Below, in pieces: positions 9,869-18,871 of a stretch of 64,000 nt of DNA (within the stretch, counting starts at the first letter, position 1; each line of letters starts with the position of its first letter). Below the pieces are notes generated by a model. The model saw nothing but the letters and a program-made list of their open reading frames with translations, ran no database searches and was not told the DNA's origin. The DNA is from Acinetobacter beijerinckii CIP 110307. GTDB taxonomy: Bacteria > Pseudomonadota > Gammaproteobacteria > Pseudomonadales > Moraxellaceae. Where the stretch lies: positions 770,086-834,085 of the forward strand of contig NZ_KB849764.1 of the NCBI RefSeq assembly GCF_000369005.1, written 5' to 3'. The position numbers were made by a program, and so were the translations under genes.

Positions 9869-10387
9869 TCAGTTGATGATTTTCCTAAAAGTTGTTTTAT
9901 ATAAGGCAACGTATTCATATCCATTCTTAAGATAAAACTGCGCTGCGTCACCTGTATCAGTATATAAATGCAGCTCCAAAAAGTATTTTTGGGCAAAATT
10001 TTCGATTTCTTTTAATAAATGACTTCCAATTCCATATTTTCGAAAATTCGGATGAACATAAAAACGACGCAAACGACCGATCATAGTTGAATGATTGTAT
10101 GGATCTTGATTTAACCCACCTACTGCGACGAGTTCATTGTTCATATAAGCAAAAAATAATCCTTCACCCTGTTTATTAAAACAATTATCTTTGGAAATAA
10201 ACTCTTGTTTTAATCTTTTGAGAAATCGAAACCCCTCTTGTTCAGAAAAATCAATGAGAATATCAATTTCTTTCAACAGATCTAAAACTCTACAGATAGT
10301 GACTTGATTCGACACTTCCAACTTTTTCTCCTTTTTATAAATAATCTCACCTGATTTTTCGCTACAAACTACAGTAAATCTGAGCAT
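9869..10387 (-). CDS. GNAT family N-acetyltransferase
   Basis: 172 residues, with a GNAT fold in the C-terminal two thirds: FFAYMNNELVAVGGL (beta-4), then RLRRFYVHPNFRKYGIGSHL, which contains the R/Q-x-x-G-x-G/A acetyl-CoA pyrophosphate motif (RKYGIG), and a late FYLKNGYE strand. The substrate cannot be told. The first 30 or so residues do not look like the family and the ATG at 10387 has no good ribosome site, so the real start may be further in. Divergent from the PfkB kinase, with only about 30 bases between them. Confidence 0.8.
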   Translation of the reverse strand: MLRFTVVCSEKSGEIIYKKEKKLEVSNQVTICRVLDLLKEIDILIDFSEQEGFRFLKRLKQEFISKDNCFNKQGEGLFFAYMNNELVAVGGLNQDPYNHSTMIGRLRRFYVHPNFRKYGIGSHLLKEIENFAQKYFLELHLYTDTGDAAQFYLKNGYEYVALYKTTFRKIIN

Positions 10388-10419
10388 TAGTGTAAACTTT
10401 GGTTTTTGTTTTTACTGTG

Positions 10420-11442
10420 ATGACTAACATGGCAACTGTTGATCTTTTTGCAATTGGAAATGCACTCATTGACCAAGAATTTAAAGTCTCTAATGAGTTT
10501 TTAACACAGCAAGCATTGCAAAAAGGCACAATGCAGTTAACCGATGGTGATACTCAAGCAACCTTATATCAACAATTACAACAAACCCAAGTCTACAAAG
10601 GACAAGCCAGTGGCGGTTCTGCTGCAAATACTACTGTGGCATTTAGTGCATTAGGTGGATCAGCTTTTTATGGTTGCCGAGTGGGTAATGATGAACTCGG
10701 ATCGATTTACCTCAATGGATTAAATGAAGCAGGAATTAAGACTGCTCAACAATCTATTAGTGAGGGTGTTACGGGTACGTGTATGGTACTGATTAGCCCT
10801 GACTCAGAACGCACGATGCATACCTACCTTGGCATTACGGCAGAACTTAGTGATGAGCAAATTGATTTTGAACCACTTAAAACAGCTAAATGGCTCTATA
10901 TTGAAGGATATTTATCGACCAGTGATACTGCACGTACCGCGGTAAAGCAAGCTCGTGAAATTGCAAAAGCAAATGGGGTTAAAATTGCGCTTTCATTATC
11001 AGATCCAGCGATGGTGCAATATGCTCGCCAAGGATTAGAAGAGTTAATGGATGATGGTGTTGATCTACTCTTCTGTAATGAACAAGAAGCTTTAATGTTT
11101 ACCAATACAGAAAGTCTGACTGCTGCAATTGAAGCTTTAAAAATCAATAATCAACATATCGTGATTACTCAAGGTGCAAATGGAGCGACAATTGTTGATC
11201 CAACACAACAATTCCATGTTGCTGGTCGTGAAGTAAATGCTGTAGATACCAATGGTGCTGGTGATGCATTTGCGGGTGCTTTTCTCTATGCAATTAATAC
11301 AGGTTTAAACTTAGTTGCTGCCGCACAGCTAGCTATTCTTATTTCAAGTGAAGTCGTCGCTCAGTTCGGTCCGCGTTTAGAAGTAACGAACTATGCCAAA
11401 CTTTTTGAACAATTTAAAAATGCTCAACAGGAATGTGCTTAA
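10420..11442 (+). CDS. PfkB family kinase, adenosine-kinase-like
   Basis: Cytosolic ribokinase/adenosine-kinase-fold enzyme that probably phosphorylates a nucleoside or sugar. It has the first PfkB signature region GQASGGSAANT (about 65-75 from this start) and the second, DTNGAGDAFAGAF, with the catalytic Asp (GAGD) near residue 285. The N-terminal DLFAIGNALID resembles bacterial adenosine kinase-like proteins. I chose the ATG at 10420; another in-frame ATG at 10429 is equally plausible, and a TTG at 10399 is less so. No strong ribosome site is seen. The Rieske gene follows after one base. Confidence 0.82.
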   Translation: MTNMATVDLFAIGNALIDQEFKVSNEFLTQQALQKGTMQLTDGDTQATLYQQLQQTQVYKGQASGGSAANTTVAFSALGGSAFYGCRVGNDELGSIYLNGLNEAGIKTAQQSISEGVTGTCMVLISPDSERTMHTYLGITAELSDEQIDFEPLKTAKWLYIEGYLSTSDTARTAVKQAREIAKANGVKIALSLSDPAMVQYARQGLEELMDDGVDLLFCNEQEALMFTNTESLTAAIEALKINNQHIVITQGANGATIVDPTQQFHVAGREVNAVDTNGAGDAFAGAFLYAINTGLNLVAAAQLAILISSEVVAQFGPRLEVTNYAKLFEQFKNAQQECA

Positions 11443-11443
11443 A

Positions 11444-11764
11444 ATGGAAAAAATTTGCATGACTGAAGAAGTACCTGAGCGTGAGTCTCGTACATACGAC
11501 ACCATGAAAGGTACAACAATTTTCATTACCCAAAAAGATGGCAGTTTTTATGCCTATCAGAATGTTTGTCCGCATTTACAAACAGAACTTGAGTATCTTG
11601 AGAATCAATTTTTAGACCAAGACCGTGAATATATTCAATGCTCTACTCATGGGGCTTTATTTTCTGTAGAAACAGGTGAATGTATATCTGGACCATGTCT
11701 CGGTGACTTCCTAGAAAAAGTTAAGTTGGAAGTTCATTCTGATGGTGGTATTTATATTGATTAA
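11444..11764 (+). CDS. Rieske [2Fe-2S] ferredoxin-like protein
   Basis: 106-residue soluble Rieske domain. The cluster ligands are complete: Cys42-Pro-His44 in VCPHLQ and Cys66-Ser-Thr-His69 in QCSTHGALF. The size matches stand-alone Rieske ferredoxins that feed electrons to oxygenases or reductases. I start it at the ATG one base after the kinase stop; a longer frame into the kinase gene exists but would be unusual. The context (kinase upstream, membrane protein downstream) does not name a partner. Confidence 0.87.
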   Translation: MEKICMTEEVPERESRTYDTMKGTTIFITQKDGSFYAYQNVCPHLQTELEYLENQFLDQDREYIQCSTHGALFSVETGECISGPCLGDFLEKVKLEVHSDGGIYID

Positions 11765-11774
11765 TGTTCAGTAA

Positions 11775-12398
11775 ATGAATTCTGCAATGACTGAGTTTTT
11801 TCTTAATTACTATCTAATGCCATTTCATATGAGCGTAGTCGCTTTGATTATGCTGAGCATTGCAGAAACCATTGGAATATTTATCGGCTTACGTCCGAGC
11901 CATCTTGTCAAAAGGCTGACTCCCGACTGGCTATTGAACTCTCCGTTGTTAGATGTAAAATTTTCTAAATACCTCATTTTTGTTTTTTTACTGATTAATT
12001 TTAGCTTTGCAGGCTATTTTTTAGAATTATCATTTTTTGCTCTACAGCACTATTTCATTTCACCTTATTATCTTTTTATTCCTGCATTAATTATTGATAT
12101 TTTCTTTACTGTATTTATGATCCACTGTTTAGATCAGGTCATAAAACCTAAAGTCACACATACTCATACCAATCTAGTGGGGCGATTAGCTACGATCTCT
12201 ACAGGAAATGCTCGCCCTGGGTTTTCAGCACAAGCTAGAGTTAGGAATGAATTCGGACAATTGTATTATGTTCAAGTAGAACCCGAGTACGGAGAACTTG
12301 AACTCCAATCACAAGTACTTTTAATTAGTCAAAAGTCAAATTCACATTATTTGGCAAAAAAAATATCCACATCTAATAAATTATTTACTGCAGATTAA
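11775..12398 (+). CDS. YqiJ-like inner membrane protein with OB-fold domain (DUF1449-type)
   Basis: 207 residues. Three hydrophobic segments (about 15-38, 62-88 and 95-118) are followed by a soluble beta-rich domain (about 130-200, beginning NLVGRLATISTGNARPG) that looks like the OB-fold/NfeD-type tail of YqiJ proteins. In E. coli YqiJ is paired with a flotillin-like protein (YqiK); no flotillin gene is present here. It begins 10 bases after the Rieske stop and may be co-transcribed with it. A second in-frame ATG lies at 11787. Family assignment is from the overall pattern. Confidence 0.7.
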   Translation: MNSAMTEFFLNYYLMPFHMSVVALIMLSIAETIGIFIGLRPSHLVKRLTPDWLLNSPLLDVKFSKYLIFVFLLINFSFAGYFLELSFFALQHYFISPYYLFIPALIIDIFFTVFMIHCLDQVIKPKVTHTHTNLVGRLATISTGNARPGFSAQARVRNEFGQLYYVQVEPEYGELELQSQVLLISQKSNSHYLAKKISTSNKLFTAD

Positions 12399-12955
12399 GT
12401 CATTTAGACAATACAAATAAGAAAAATTCCTATTCAAAAACCAAAATTTACAAATTTTTACAAAAATCCATCTCTATCATTAAGTTTTATTATTCTTTTT
12501 TTTAACAACACTTTTTGAAAGCTTTCATAGCAATTACTCGCCTTCATCAAATTCAAATTTTAGGTGAAAACTTTACTAATATAGTAGGAATTCATCACCT
12601 AATGCAGTGTAAATGATGGCTTTATGTAATTAAAATATTAACCTATTGTAAATATTGATATTTTTATAATCAGACTATTTTAATAGGTTTTAATTAAAAT
12701 TAATTATTTTTAAATCCAAGCTTTTTAATCAACTTAAATAGAATAAATACAAGTGTTTTAATCAGAATTAATAATGATACCCTATCATTTTAGTTGGATA
12801 AAAATAAAAACACTTTAAATAATAATATATTAAAAATATGATATTGTTTTTAATTGATTTTTAATTTAAATAATCAAATAATGCTGTAAAAGTTTATTTT
12901 TATTCAATTATATTTAATAATGTTTCACATGATTTTAAAATATGAGATCGGTTCT
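12399..12955. other. AT-rich intergenic region ahead of the cytochrome bd operon
   Basis: About 557 bases without a gene. It holds a nested inverted repeat (TTAGGTGA at 12560-12567 with TCACCTAA at 12595-12602, enclosing TACTA/TAGTA at 12574-12578 and 12582-12586) and a perfect palindrome with 7-base arms, AATGATA-CCC-TATCATT, at 12773-12789. The rest is very A/T-rich. No convincing FNR box was found. It probably carries the cyd promoter and its control sites. Confidence 0.6.
12773..12789. promoter_or_regulatory. Perfect inverted repeat, possible operator of the cyd operon
   Basis: AATGATA, CCC, TATCATT: 7-base arms around a 3-base centre, about 170 bases before the cydP start. Size and symmetry suit a dimeric repressor site. 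No regulator can be named. Confidence 0.35.
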
Positions 12956-13147
12956 ATGAGCACAAGTTCTCAAGATCCAAATCGGCGATTAATTCGAGAG
13001 ATTACAATTATTCTTATTATTAAAATTGTATTACTCCTCGTAATTAAAAATATCTGGTTTGATGCTCCCACCATTCCAAAAGATTTTAATAATGAAGTTG
13101 CCGAGCGTATTGCTGGTGACATGTCCAAAACTCAGGAGACACGTTGA
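12956..13147 (+). CDS. cydP: Cytochrome oxidase putative small subunit CydP
   Basis: 63-residue membrane protein with one hydrophobic helix (about 17-35, [15 protein letters not shown]), an Arg-rich N-terminal cytoplasmic end (DPNRRLIRE) and a short conserved-looking tail with FDAPTIP. This matches CydP, the small protein encoded just before cydA in Acinetobacter and relatives and thought to be an accessory subunit of cytochrome bd oxidase. I start it at the ATG at 12956 behind GAGATCGG; an earlier ATG at 12920 would add 12 residues foreign to the family. Its TGA overlaps the cydA ATG by one base. Confidence 0.82.
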   Translation: MSTSSQDPNRRLIREITIILIIKIVLLLVIKNIWFDAPTIPKDFNNEVAERIAGDMSKTQETR

Positions 13148-14724
13148 TGATTTCTGAAAGCGTGGTCGATCTCTCGCGGTTTCAATTTGCTATGACCGCG
13201 ATGTATCACTTTCTTTTCGTCCCTTTAACTTTAGGTTTAGCTTTTATTCTTGCCATTATGGAAACCACTTATGTGATTTCTGGTAAAGAAATTTATAAAG
13301 ATATGACCAAATTTTGGGGGAAACTCTTTGGGATTAACTTTGCCTTAGGTGTTACCACTGGTCTAACAATGGAATTCCAGTTTGGTACGAATTGGGCTTA
13401 TTACTCTCACTATGTAGGCGATATCTTTGGAGCTCCGCTTGCTATTGAAGGCTTAATGGCTTTCTTCCTTGAATCGACTTTTATTGGTCTATTCTTCTTT
13501 GGTTGGGATCGCCTATCCAAAGTTCAACATTTAGGGGTCACGTGGTTAGTTGCAATTGGTTCTAACATGTCCGCATTATGGATCTTGATCGCTAATGGCT
13601 GGATGCAAAATCCTGTCGGTGCAGCATTTAACTACGAAACGATGCGTATGGAATTGGTAGATTTCGGTGCATTGATTTTTAACCCTGTTGCGCAAGTCAA
13701 ATTTGTTCATACAGTTTCTGCTGGTTATGTAACAGGTGCAATCTTCGTCCTCGCTATTTCAAGCTATTACCTATTAAAGAAACGTGATTTACCGTTTGCA
13801 CGCCGCTCTTTTGCAATTGCTGCGATTTTTGGTTTAGCTTCAACATTATCTGTGATTCTACTTGGCGATGAATCAGGCTATGAGTTAGGTGATGTTCAAA
13901 AAACCAAACTCGCTGCAATTGAGGCTGAATGGCACACAGAGCCTGCACCCGCTGCATTTACTTTATTTGGTCTCCCGAATCAAAAAGAAATGCGCACTGA
14001 TTATGCAATCAAAATTCCTTATGTGATGGGAATTATTGCAACGCGCTCGACAGATACTCAAGTCACGGGTATCAGAGACTTAATGAAAGAGCATGAAGTT
14101 CGTATTCGTAATGGTATGGTTGCATATAGTGAATTAGAAAAACTTCGTGCTGGAGATCGTTCACCTGAGTTACTTGCTTCATTTGAGAAAAATCAAAAAG
14201 ACTTAGGTTATGGTCTGTTATTGAAAAAATATTCTCCAAATGTGGTTGATGCCACTGAAGCGCATATCCAAGCTGCGACCAAAGATACCATTCCAAATGT
14301 AGCCGCATTATTCTTCTCTTTCCGTGCAATGGTCGCTTCTGGCTTTCTTATGCTCTTGTTATTCCTGTTAGCGACATGGGCTGTAGCAAAACGCAATGCC
14401 GAAGATAAACCTTGGTTACTCAAGTTTGCTTTGTTTGCCCTTCCACTTCCTTGGATCGCAGCACAAACAGGCTGGTATGTCGCAGAAGGTGGACGTCAAC
14501 CTTGGTCTATCGGTGAAATTCTACCAACACATTTATCGGCTTCAAGTATTAGTAGCGCTGATGTATGGGGATCAATCATCGCGTTAGCAGCATTCTATAC
14601 CGTACTTCTTATTATTGAGATGTACTTGATGATCAAATTTGCTCGTTTAGGTCCAAGTTCTTTGCATACTGGTAAATATCATTTTGAAAAACTAGAAGCA
14701 AAAACTGGGGAGGCTCAATCATGA
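13147..14724 (+). CDS. cydA: Cytochrome bd ubiquinol oxidase subunit I
   Basis: Heme-bearing subunit of the high-affinity quinol oxidase in the inner membrane; it couples ubiquinol oxidation to oxygen reduction. Family landmarks are the heme b595 ligand His21 in [14 protein letters not shown], the quinol-binding periplasmic Q-loop (about 250-380) and [13 protein letters not shown] near residue 440. At 525 residues it is the long Q-loop form, like E. coli CydA (522). The ATG overlaps the cydP stop (TGATG). A TTG three bases earlier is a less likely start. Coupled to cydB by an ATGA overlap. Confidence 0.97.
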   Translation: MISESVVDLSRFQFAMTAMYHFLFVPLTLGLAFILAIMETTYVISGKEIYKDMTKFWGKLFGINFALGVTTGLTMEFQFGTNWAYYSHYVGDIFGAPLAIEGLMAFFLESTFIGLFFFGWDRLSKVQHLGVTWLVAIGSNMSALWILIANGWMQNPVGAAFNYETMRMELVDFGALIFNPVAQVKFVHTVSAGYVTGAIFVLAISSYYLLKKRDLPFARRSFAIAAIFGLASTLSVILLGDESGYELGDVQKTKLAAIEAEWHTEPAPAAFTLFGLPNQKEMRTDYAIKIPYVMGIIATRSTDTQVTGIRDLMKEHEVRIRNGMVAYSELEKLRAGDRSPELLASFEKNQKDLGYGLLLKKYSPNVVDATEAHIQAATKDTIPNVAALFFSFRAMVASGFLMLLLFLLATWAVAKRNAEDKPWLLKFALFALPLPWIAAQTGWYVAEGGRQPWSIGEILPTHLSASSISSADVWGSIIALAAFYTVLLIIEMYLMIKFARLGPSSLHTGKYHFEKLEAKTGEAQS

Positions 14725-15866
14725 TCGAATATGAACTCCTAAAAATTATCTGGTGGGTCTTAGTTGGTGTTTTACTGATAGGTTTTGCCCTCACCGATGG
14801 TTTCGATATGGGATCAATGGCTCTCATGCCATTTGTAGGTAAAACGGATTCAGAACGCCGAGCAGCAATCAATACGATTGCTCCTCACTGGGACGGCAAT
14901 CAGGTTTGGTTCATTACTGCTGGCGGTGCGCTCTTTGCAGCATGGCCTATGGTTTACGCTGTTGCCTTTTCAGGTATGTATTGGGCGCTCTTATTAGTCT
15001 TATTCGCCCTATTCCTTCGCCCTGTCGGTTTTGACTATCGCTCGAAGTTAGAAAATACACAGTGGCGTACATCTTGGGACTGGGGATTATGTATCGGTGG
15101 TGCAGTGCCAGCATTGGTCTTCGGTGTAGCCTTTGGCAACCTGTTTTTAGGTGTACCCTTTAGTTTAGATGACACACTACGTTCACAATATACGGGTAGT
15201 TTCTTCGCATTGTTAAATCCATTTGCGCTGATTTGCGGTATCGTTAGCTTATCCATGTTGTGTGCTCATGGTGGAGCATGGTTAATGCTTCGTACTGATG
15301 GAAACTTGCATAACCGTTCTGCCAAAGCAACACAAATTATGGCAATTGTATTTCTTGTGTGCTTTTTAGCTGCTGGTGCATGGTTATTGTTTGGCAATAT
15401 TTCTGGTTATAGCTATGCTACTACTGTAAATACTAATGCTGCATTAAATCCACTTGCTAAAGACGTTGTGACCAATGCAAATCATGGTTGGTTAAATAAC
15501 TATGCAACGTACCCAATCACTATGGCTGCACCAATCTTTGCGATCATGGGTGCGTTATTGGTGATTATCAGTGCAGCGAAATATAAAGCAGCTTTGAGTT
15601 TCACGGGCACTAGCCTGATGATTGTTGGAGCAATTTTAACAGCTGGCTTCTCCTTGTTCCCGTTCTTATTGCCTTCAAGTATTGATCCAACATCTAGCCT
15701 AACAATGTGGGATGCTGTTTCTAGTCATAAAACACTTGGCGTGATGACCGTTGCTGCCTGTATTTTTGTTCCACTCATTTTGATTTATACCTCTTGGTCG
15801 TATTACAAAATGTGGGGAATCATCTCAAACAAGCACATTGAAGAAAACTCTCATAGTTTGTACTAA
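14721..15866 (+). CDS. cydB: Cytochrome bd ubiquinol oxidase subunit II
   Basis: 381-residue multi-helix inner-membrane partner of CydA (E. coli CydB is 379). It opens with the family's [29 protein letters not shown] segment, whose Asp-Gly-Phe-Asp lies near residue 29, and shows [10 protein letters not shown] around residue 57. About eight hydrophobic helices are visible. Its ATG overlaps the cydA TGA by four bases, so translation is coupled. cydX follows 14 bases after the stop. Confidence 0.97.
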   Translation: MIEYELLKIIWWVLVGVLLIGFALTDGFDMGSMALMPFVGKTDSERRAAINTIAPHWDGNQVWFITAGGALFAAWPMVYAVAFSGMYWALLLVLFALFLRPVGFDYRSKLENTQWRTSWDWGLCIGGAVPALVFGVAFGNLFLGVPFSLDDTLRSQYTGSFFALLNPFALICGIVSLSMLCAHGGAWLMLRTDGNLHNRSAKATQIMAIVFLVCFLAAGAWLLFGNISGYSYATTVNTNAALNPLAKDVVTNANHGWLNNYATYPITMAAPIFAIMGALLVIISAAKYKAALSFTGTSLMIVGAILTAGFSLFPFLLPSSIDPTSSLTMWDAVSSHKTLGVMTVAACIFVPLILIYTSWSYYKMWGIISNKHIEENSHSLY

Positions 15867-15880
15867 TCAGGAGATGTGGT

Positions 15881-15982
15881 ATGTGGTATTTTGCATGGAT
15901 TCTAGGTGTTTTGATGGCATGTTTCGCTGGAGTGCTTAGTGCACTTTATATCGAGCACCACCAAGACTTAGATGAGGAATAA
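15881..15982 (+). CDS. cydX: Cytochrome bd oxidase small subunit CydX
   Basis: 33-codon gene between cydB and ybgE that is easily missed. The peptide starts MWYFAWILGVLMACFAG, the CydX/YbgT signature, continues as a single hydrophobic helix and ends with a short acidic tail (HHQDLDEE). CydX is a single-pass subunit needed for stable heme incorporation in bd-I oxidases. CAGGAGATG sits upstream of the ATG, giving a strong ribosome site. Start, length and operon position agree with the family. Confidence 0.93.
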   Translation: MWYFAWILGVLMACFAGVLSALYIEHHQDLDEE

Positions 15983-15985
15983 TAA

Positions 15986-16282
15986 ATGGCTGAAGTCGTG
16001 TCAACATCGAAGAATAGTAAAGCGCAAGTCATTGCAATGATCATCTCGTTTTTGTTGGCATTGCCTCTCGCAGCGATTTTATTAGTACATCCTGCACTGA
16101 TGCTAGATGAAAATGGTCACTACAATCATAGTTTGCTTATGTTGGTGATGATTGGAATTTCAGGTGGTTTCATTCATGGTGTTGGATTTATAGCAAGGTT
16201 TTGGTTATGGAAATGGTTATTTAGCCCATATATTGCGTGGCCTTTAATGATCTTAGGTTATTACACTTGGTTAGGTAATTAA
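15986..16282 (+). CDS. ybgE: Cyd operon membrane protein YbgE
   Basis: 98-residue inner-membrane protein with three hydrophobic segments (about 14-34, 48-68 and 74-95), matching YbgE of the E. coli cyd operon (97 residues). Its precise role is unknown; it is encoded with cytochrome bd genes in many proteobacteria. It starts three bases after the cydX stop, with GAGGAA in the cydX 3' end serving as ribosome site. It is the last gene of the operon, and a strong terminator follows. Confidence 0.88.
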   Translation: MAEVVSTSKNSKAQVIAMIISFLLALPLAAILLVHPALMLDENGHYNHSLLMLVMIGISGGFIHGVGFIARFWLWKWLFSPYIAWPLMILGYYTWLGN

Positions 16283-16295
16283 TTTCAATCCGAAC

Positions 16296-16326
16296 AAAAA
16301 AGAGGAAGTCTTACTTCCTCTTTTTA
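16296..16326 (+). terminator. Terminator of the cyd operon
   Basis: AAAAAGAGGAAG pairs with CTTCCTCTTTTT around a short TCTTA loop; the T-run follows on the plus strand. It starts 13 bases after the ybgE stop. Confidence 0.9.
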
Positions 16327-16610
16327 TTTGAACTACGCCATTTCAATGTCATTACAAATCAATTGCGTGAAATCAAATATAACAAATACTTAAACTCTTT
16401 ATCAATTTGAATTTTCAGTTTTTTTGATATAAAGCCTTAAAAACTCCATATGGTCTTCCACTTATCCCAATCTAATTTTTGTAATTGATGTGCCCAACAA
16501 ACCTATTCATTAAATGACAAAAAGTCCTAGACTGTGATTACATTATCAAAAAACTTGTCGAATACGATCAAAGCCACCACAAAAGAAAAACAGCATTAAA
16601 ACAATTTGTT
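16327..16610. other. Intergenic region between the cyd terminator and a GNAT gene
   Basis: About 284 AT-rich bases lying between two convergent units. Only a small palindrome is visible, TAAAACA-ATT-TGTTTTA at about 16597-16613, which overlaps the stop of the following minus-strand gene and could act as a weak terminator. Nothing else is supported. Confidence 0.5.
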
Positions 16611-17132
16611 TTATGCAATCAATTTCTTCATTTCAATCAGTTGAATCGGAACTAATGGTTGACCAACATCAGCATCTATAGGATAAGGCTCTGTATGACC
16701 AGTAATCTCATAACCACGACGTTGATAATATGCAATTAACTCAGAACGAACATCTAATACATACATAATTAAATGTCGAATTTTCGAATAATTCTGTGCA
16801 ATATAAGCTTCAACATAATCAAGTAGTTCTCTGCCGTAACCTAAATTTTGAATTGTTGGATCAATCGCAAAAGTCCCTATTTCAATGGTACGATGATCAA
16901 AAGTTAGCCCTATACAACCAACCAAAGAACCTTGTTGATTTTCACCAACAAGTAATTCAAAATTTGATTGATTTAGGTCTCTACTTAATTGTTCTGCGCT
17001 AATCCGTTTTCCTTCTACAAATGATTTTTCTGTAGTCCAACTTCGATCAGACTGAGCCCGATAAGCCAAATTAATTAACTTAACTAATTGCTCTATATCA
17101 TCAACTTTTGCAGTTCTAATATTTAAAGACAT
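16611..17132 (-). CDS. GNAT family N-acetyltransferase
   Basis: 173-residue GNAT protein. Typical elements in order are NIRTAKVDDIEQLVKLIN (beta-1/alpha-1), GSLVGCIGLTF (beta-4), IEIGTFAIDPTIQNLGYGRELL (beta-4/5 with the Q-x-x-G-x-G acetyl-CoA loop, QNLGYG) and AYYQRRGYEITGHTEPYP near the C-terminus. It resembles small GNAT enzymes acting on small molecules, but the substrate is unknown. It lies alone between two terminators and appears monocistronic. Confidence 0.85.
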   Translation of the reverse strand: MSLNIRTAKVDDIEQLVKLINLAYRAQSDRSWTTEKSFVEGKRISAEQLSRDLNQSNFELLVGENQQGSLVGCIGLTFDHRTIEIGTFAIDPTIQNLGYGRELLDYVEAYIAQNYSKIRHLIMYVLDVRSELIAYYQRRGYEITGHTEPYPIDADVGQPLVPIQLIEMKKLIA

Positions 17133-17152
17133 TTCTATTTTATACGGTCAAT

Positions 17153-17180
17153 AAAAAACCGATGATAACATCGGCTTTTA
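17153..17180 (-). terminator. Terminator of the DUF2057 gene
   Basis: Read on the minus strand, AGCCGATG, a TTAT loop and CATCGG are followed by a run of six T. It lies 17 bases past the stop of the upstream minus-strand gene. Confidence 0.85.
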
Positions 17181-17196
17181 TTAAATAGAGTATTTA

Positions 17197-17880
17197 TTAA
17201 TTCGTTTCACCAGCCAACCAAGCCATAAATTTTTGACGCTCTGATTTAGACGCTTTTTGCCATAAATCAACCAATTGCTGATCAGTTGTTTTAATAGTAC
17301 CTGTTGGCGCAGCTGTTGTAACTGCAACAGGCGCTGTAGTGACAACTTGAGAAGTATTGCCAGCATAAACAGGCGCAGGCTGATTAACTGTGTTATTTTT
17401 ATTTTTTTGTGTCAAATCTAATGTACGACTCAATAAATTACTGCCTGTGAACCAAGGTTGGGCTTCGTTATTTGCGCCTGTTTGTTGCACTACAAGTTTT
17501 TTATTTTGATCATATAAAGCCACTGTGGGTTGATCAGCATATTTTTTTGCAGAATCAAAATCTTTTGGAGCATTCACAAGCGCTAAATTATAAGCTTGAT
17601 TATCCTTTAAATCAGTTGCTTGAATCGTGACTACACTAGATTTAACGATATCATGCTCACCGTTTAAATGTTCAAAATATTCACGATAGCGTACATTGAC
17701 TGTTAAATTACCAGCATCAACTTGATAGTTATTTTTTTTTGAAGGAATCAAACCATTATTCACTTCTTGACCATTTACAGCAAGAATCACGATTTCTTCA
17801 GGTGCAGTGATTGTGACAGCTGAAAAAACAGAACTACTTAATAATAACCCGAAAGCAGCAACACCAACTCTTAAAGACAT
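17197..17880 (-). CDS. Exported DUF2057 (YccT/CsgI-like) protein
   Basis: 227 residues. A signal peptide is clear (LRVGVAAFGLLLSSSVFSA, cleavage near 20). The mature part begins VTITAPEEIVILAVNGQEVN and continues with VDAGNLTVNVRYREYFE, the pattern of the DUF2057 family of periplasmic proteins, to which E. coli YccT (renamed CsgI for its effect on curli) belongs. A Thr/Ala/Val-rich linker (about 170-195) leads to a C-terminal helix, WQKASKSERQKFMAWLAG, that looks like a separate small module. No curli genes are nearby, so the role is open. Confidence 0.78.
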   Translation of the reverse strand: MSLRVGVAAFGLLLSSSVFSAVTITAPEEIVILAVNGQEVNNGLIPSKKNNYQVDAGNLTVNVRYREYFEHLNGEHDIVKSSVVTIQATDLKDNQAYNLALVNAPKDFDSAKKYADQPTVALYDQNKKLVVQQTGANNEAQPWFTGSNLLSRTLDLTQKNKNNTVNQPAPVYAGNTSQVVTTAPVAVTTAAPTGTIKTTDQQLVDLWQKASKSERQKFMAWLAGETN

Positions 17881-18059
17881 TAGACTCTTCTCGATAAAAA
17901 CAATTTATGAAACCGTATGCACTATGCTATGCGATTGTGACCATTTTATGACATAAAACCAAACTGTCTATTCCATCGATTTGGCTTTTTTTAGATATAT
18001 ACATCATTTCTTATGCTAAGCACTATAGTTCTTTTGGCGAATATTCTGTGCAAATAAAA

Positions 18060-18085
18060 AAAAGAGCACTTGATAGTGCCCTTTT
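18060..18085 (-). terminator. Terminator of the nitroreductase gene
   Basis: 11-base stem with one wobble (AAAAGGGCACT/AGTGCTCTTTT on the minus strand) around ATCA, continued by more T. It lies 15 bases beyond the gene's stop. Confidence 0.85.
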
Positions 18086-18100
18086 AAATATTGAATTAAC

Positions 18101-18697
18101 TTAGTTAAAAGTTTTAAAACGTGCAGCATCATCCATATAGGTTTTTTCACCAGCTGGAGCTTCAATAGAACCAAATACTAGCTGAGCACGTAGTTTCCAA
18201 TTTGATGGAATACCAAATGTTTCAGCCACTTCAGCGTCAACGATTGGATTATAATGCTGTAAAGAAGCACCTATACCAATTTCAGATAATGCAGTCCAAG
18301 TTGCAAACTGTGCTATTGCAGTCGAATGTTCAGACCAAACTGGGAAATTATCAGCATATAATGCAAATTGCTCTTGTAAAGCTTTTACGACATCTTGATC
18401 TTCATAGAATAATGCTGTACCAAAACCTGCTGAGAAACTATCAATTTTTGCATTTGTACCTTCAAAGGCTTCAGCAGGTACAATTTTACGCAAAGTTTCA
18501 CGTACAATATTCCAAAAATTGGTGTGAGATTCACCAAATAAAGTCACAACACGTGATGTTTGAGAGTTAAATGATGATGGGCTTTGTTTAACCGCCTCAC
18601 GAATCGTTTCTTCGATTATTGCCTGATCAACCGATACATTTTTACCAATTGCATAAATTGTACGACGTGCTTTGATGCTATTTAGAAAGTTACTCAT
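18101..18697 (-). CDS. Nitroreductase family oxidoreductase
   Basis: 198-residue FMN-dependent nitroreductase-like protein. The N-terminal KARRTIYAIG is the FMN-contacting R-R-S/T motif. SPSSFNSQTSRVVTLFG is the typical second FMN segment, and LSEIGIGASLQHYNPIVD lies in the C-terminal third. This resembles the YdgI/HBN1-type branch that reduces nitro compounds or quinones with NAD(P)H. Probably a cytosolic homodimer. Monocistronic, with its own terminator. The physiological substrate cannot be assigned. Confidence 0.86.
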   Translation of the reverse strand: MSNFLNSIKARRTIYAIGKNVSVDQAIIEETIREAVKQSPSSFNSQTSRVVTLFGESHTNFWNIVRETLRKIVPAEAFEGTNAKIDSFSAGFGTALFYEDQDVVKALQEQFALYADNFPVWSEHSTAIAQFATWTALSEIGIGASLQHYNPIVDAEVAETFGIPSNWKLRAQLVFGSIEAPAGEKTYMDDAARFKTFN

Positions 18698-18830
18698 CTT
18701 GTTATGCCTCTTTTACCCTTAGGGTGTTATCTTGGATTGAATGTAGTTTATAACGGCTCATTTTAATGAAACAGCCCAATAAATATGACAGATCGTTTTA
18801 TTTTTGAAACAATACAATTTTTCTAGTCAT

Positions 18831-18860
18831 AAAAAAACCCACACGATGTGGGTTTTTTTA
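18831..18860. terminator. Terminator of ftsY
   Basis: Perfect 13-base stem (18831-18843 with 18847-18859), CGA loop, with T-runs in both directions. It lies 12 bases past the ftsY stop. Confidence 0.92.
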
Positions 18861-18871
18861 ATATATATTAA

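Noticed and set aside
12640..12700. Possible FNR box (TTGAT...ATCA) ahead of the cyd operon.
   Set aside because: The half-sites are not spaced by four bases as FNR requires.
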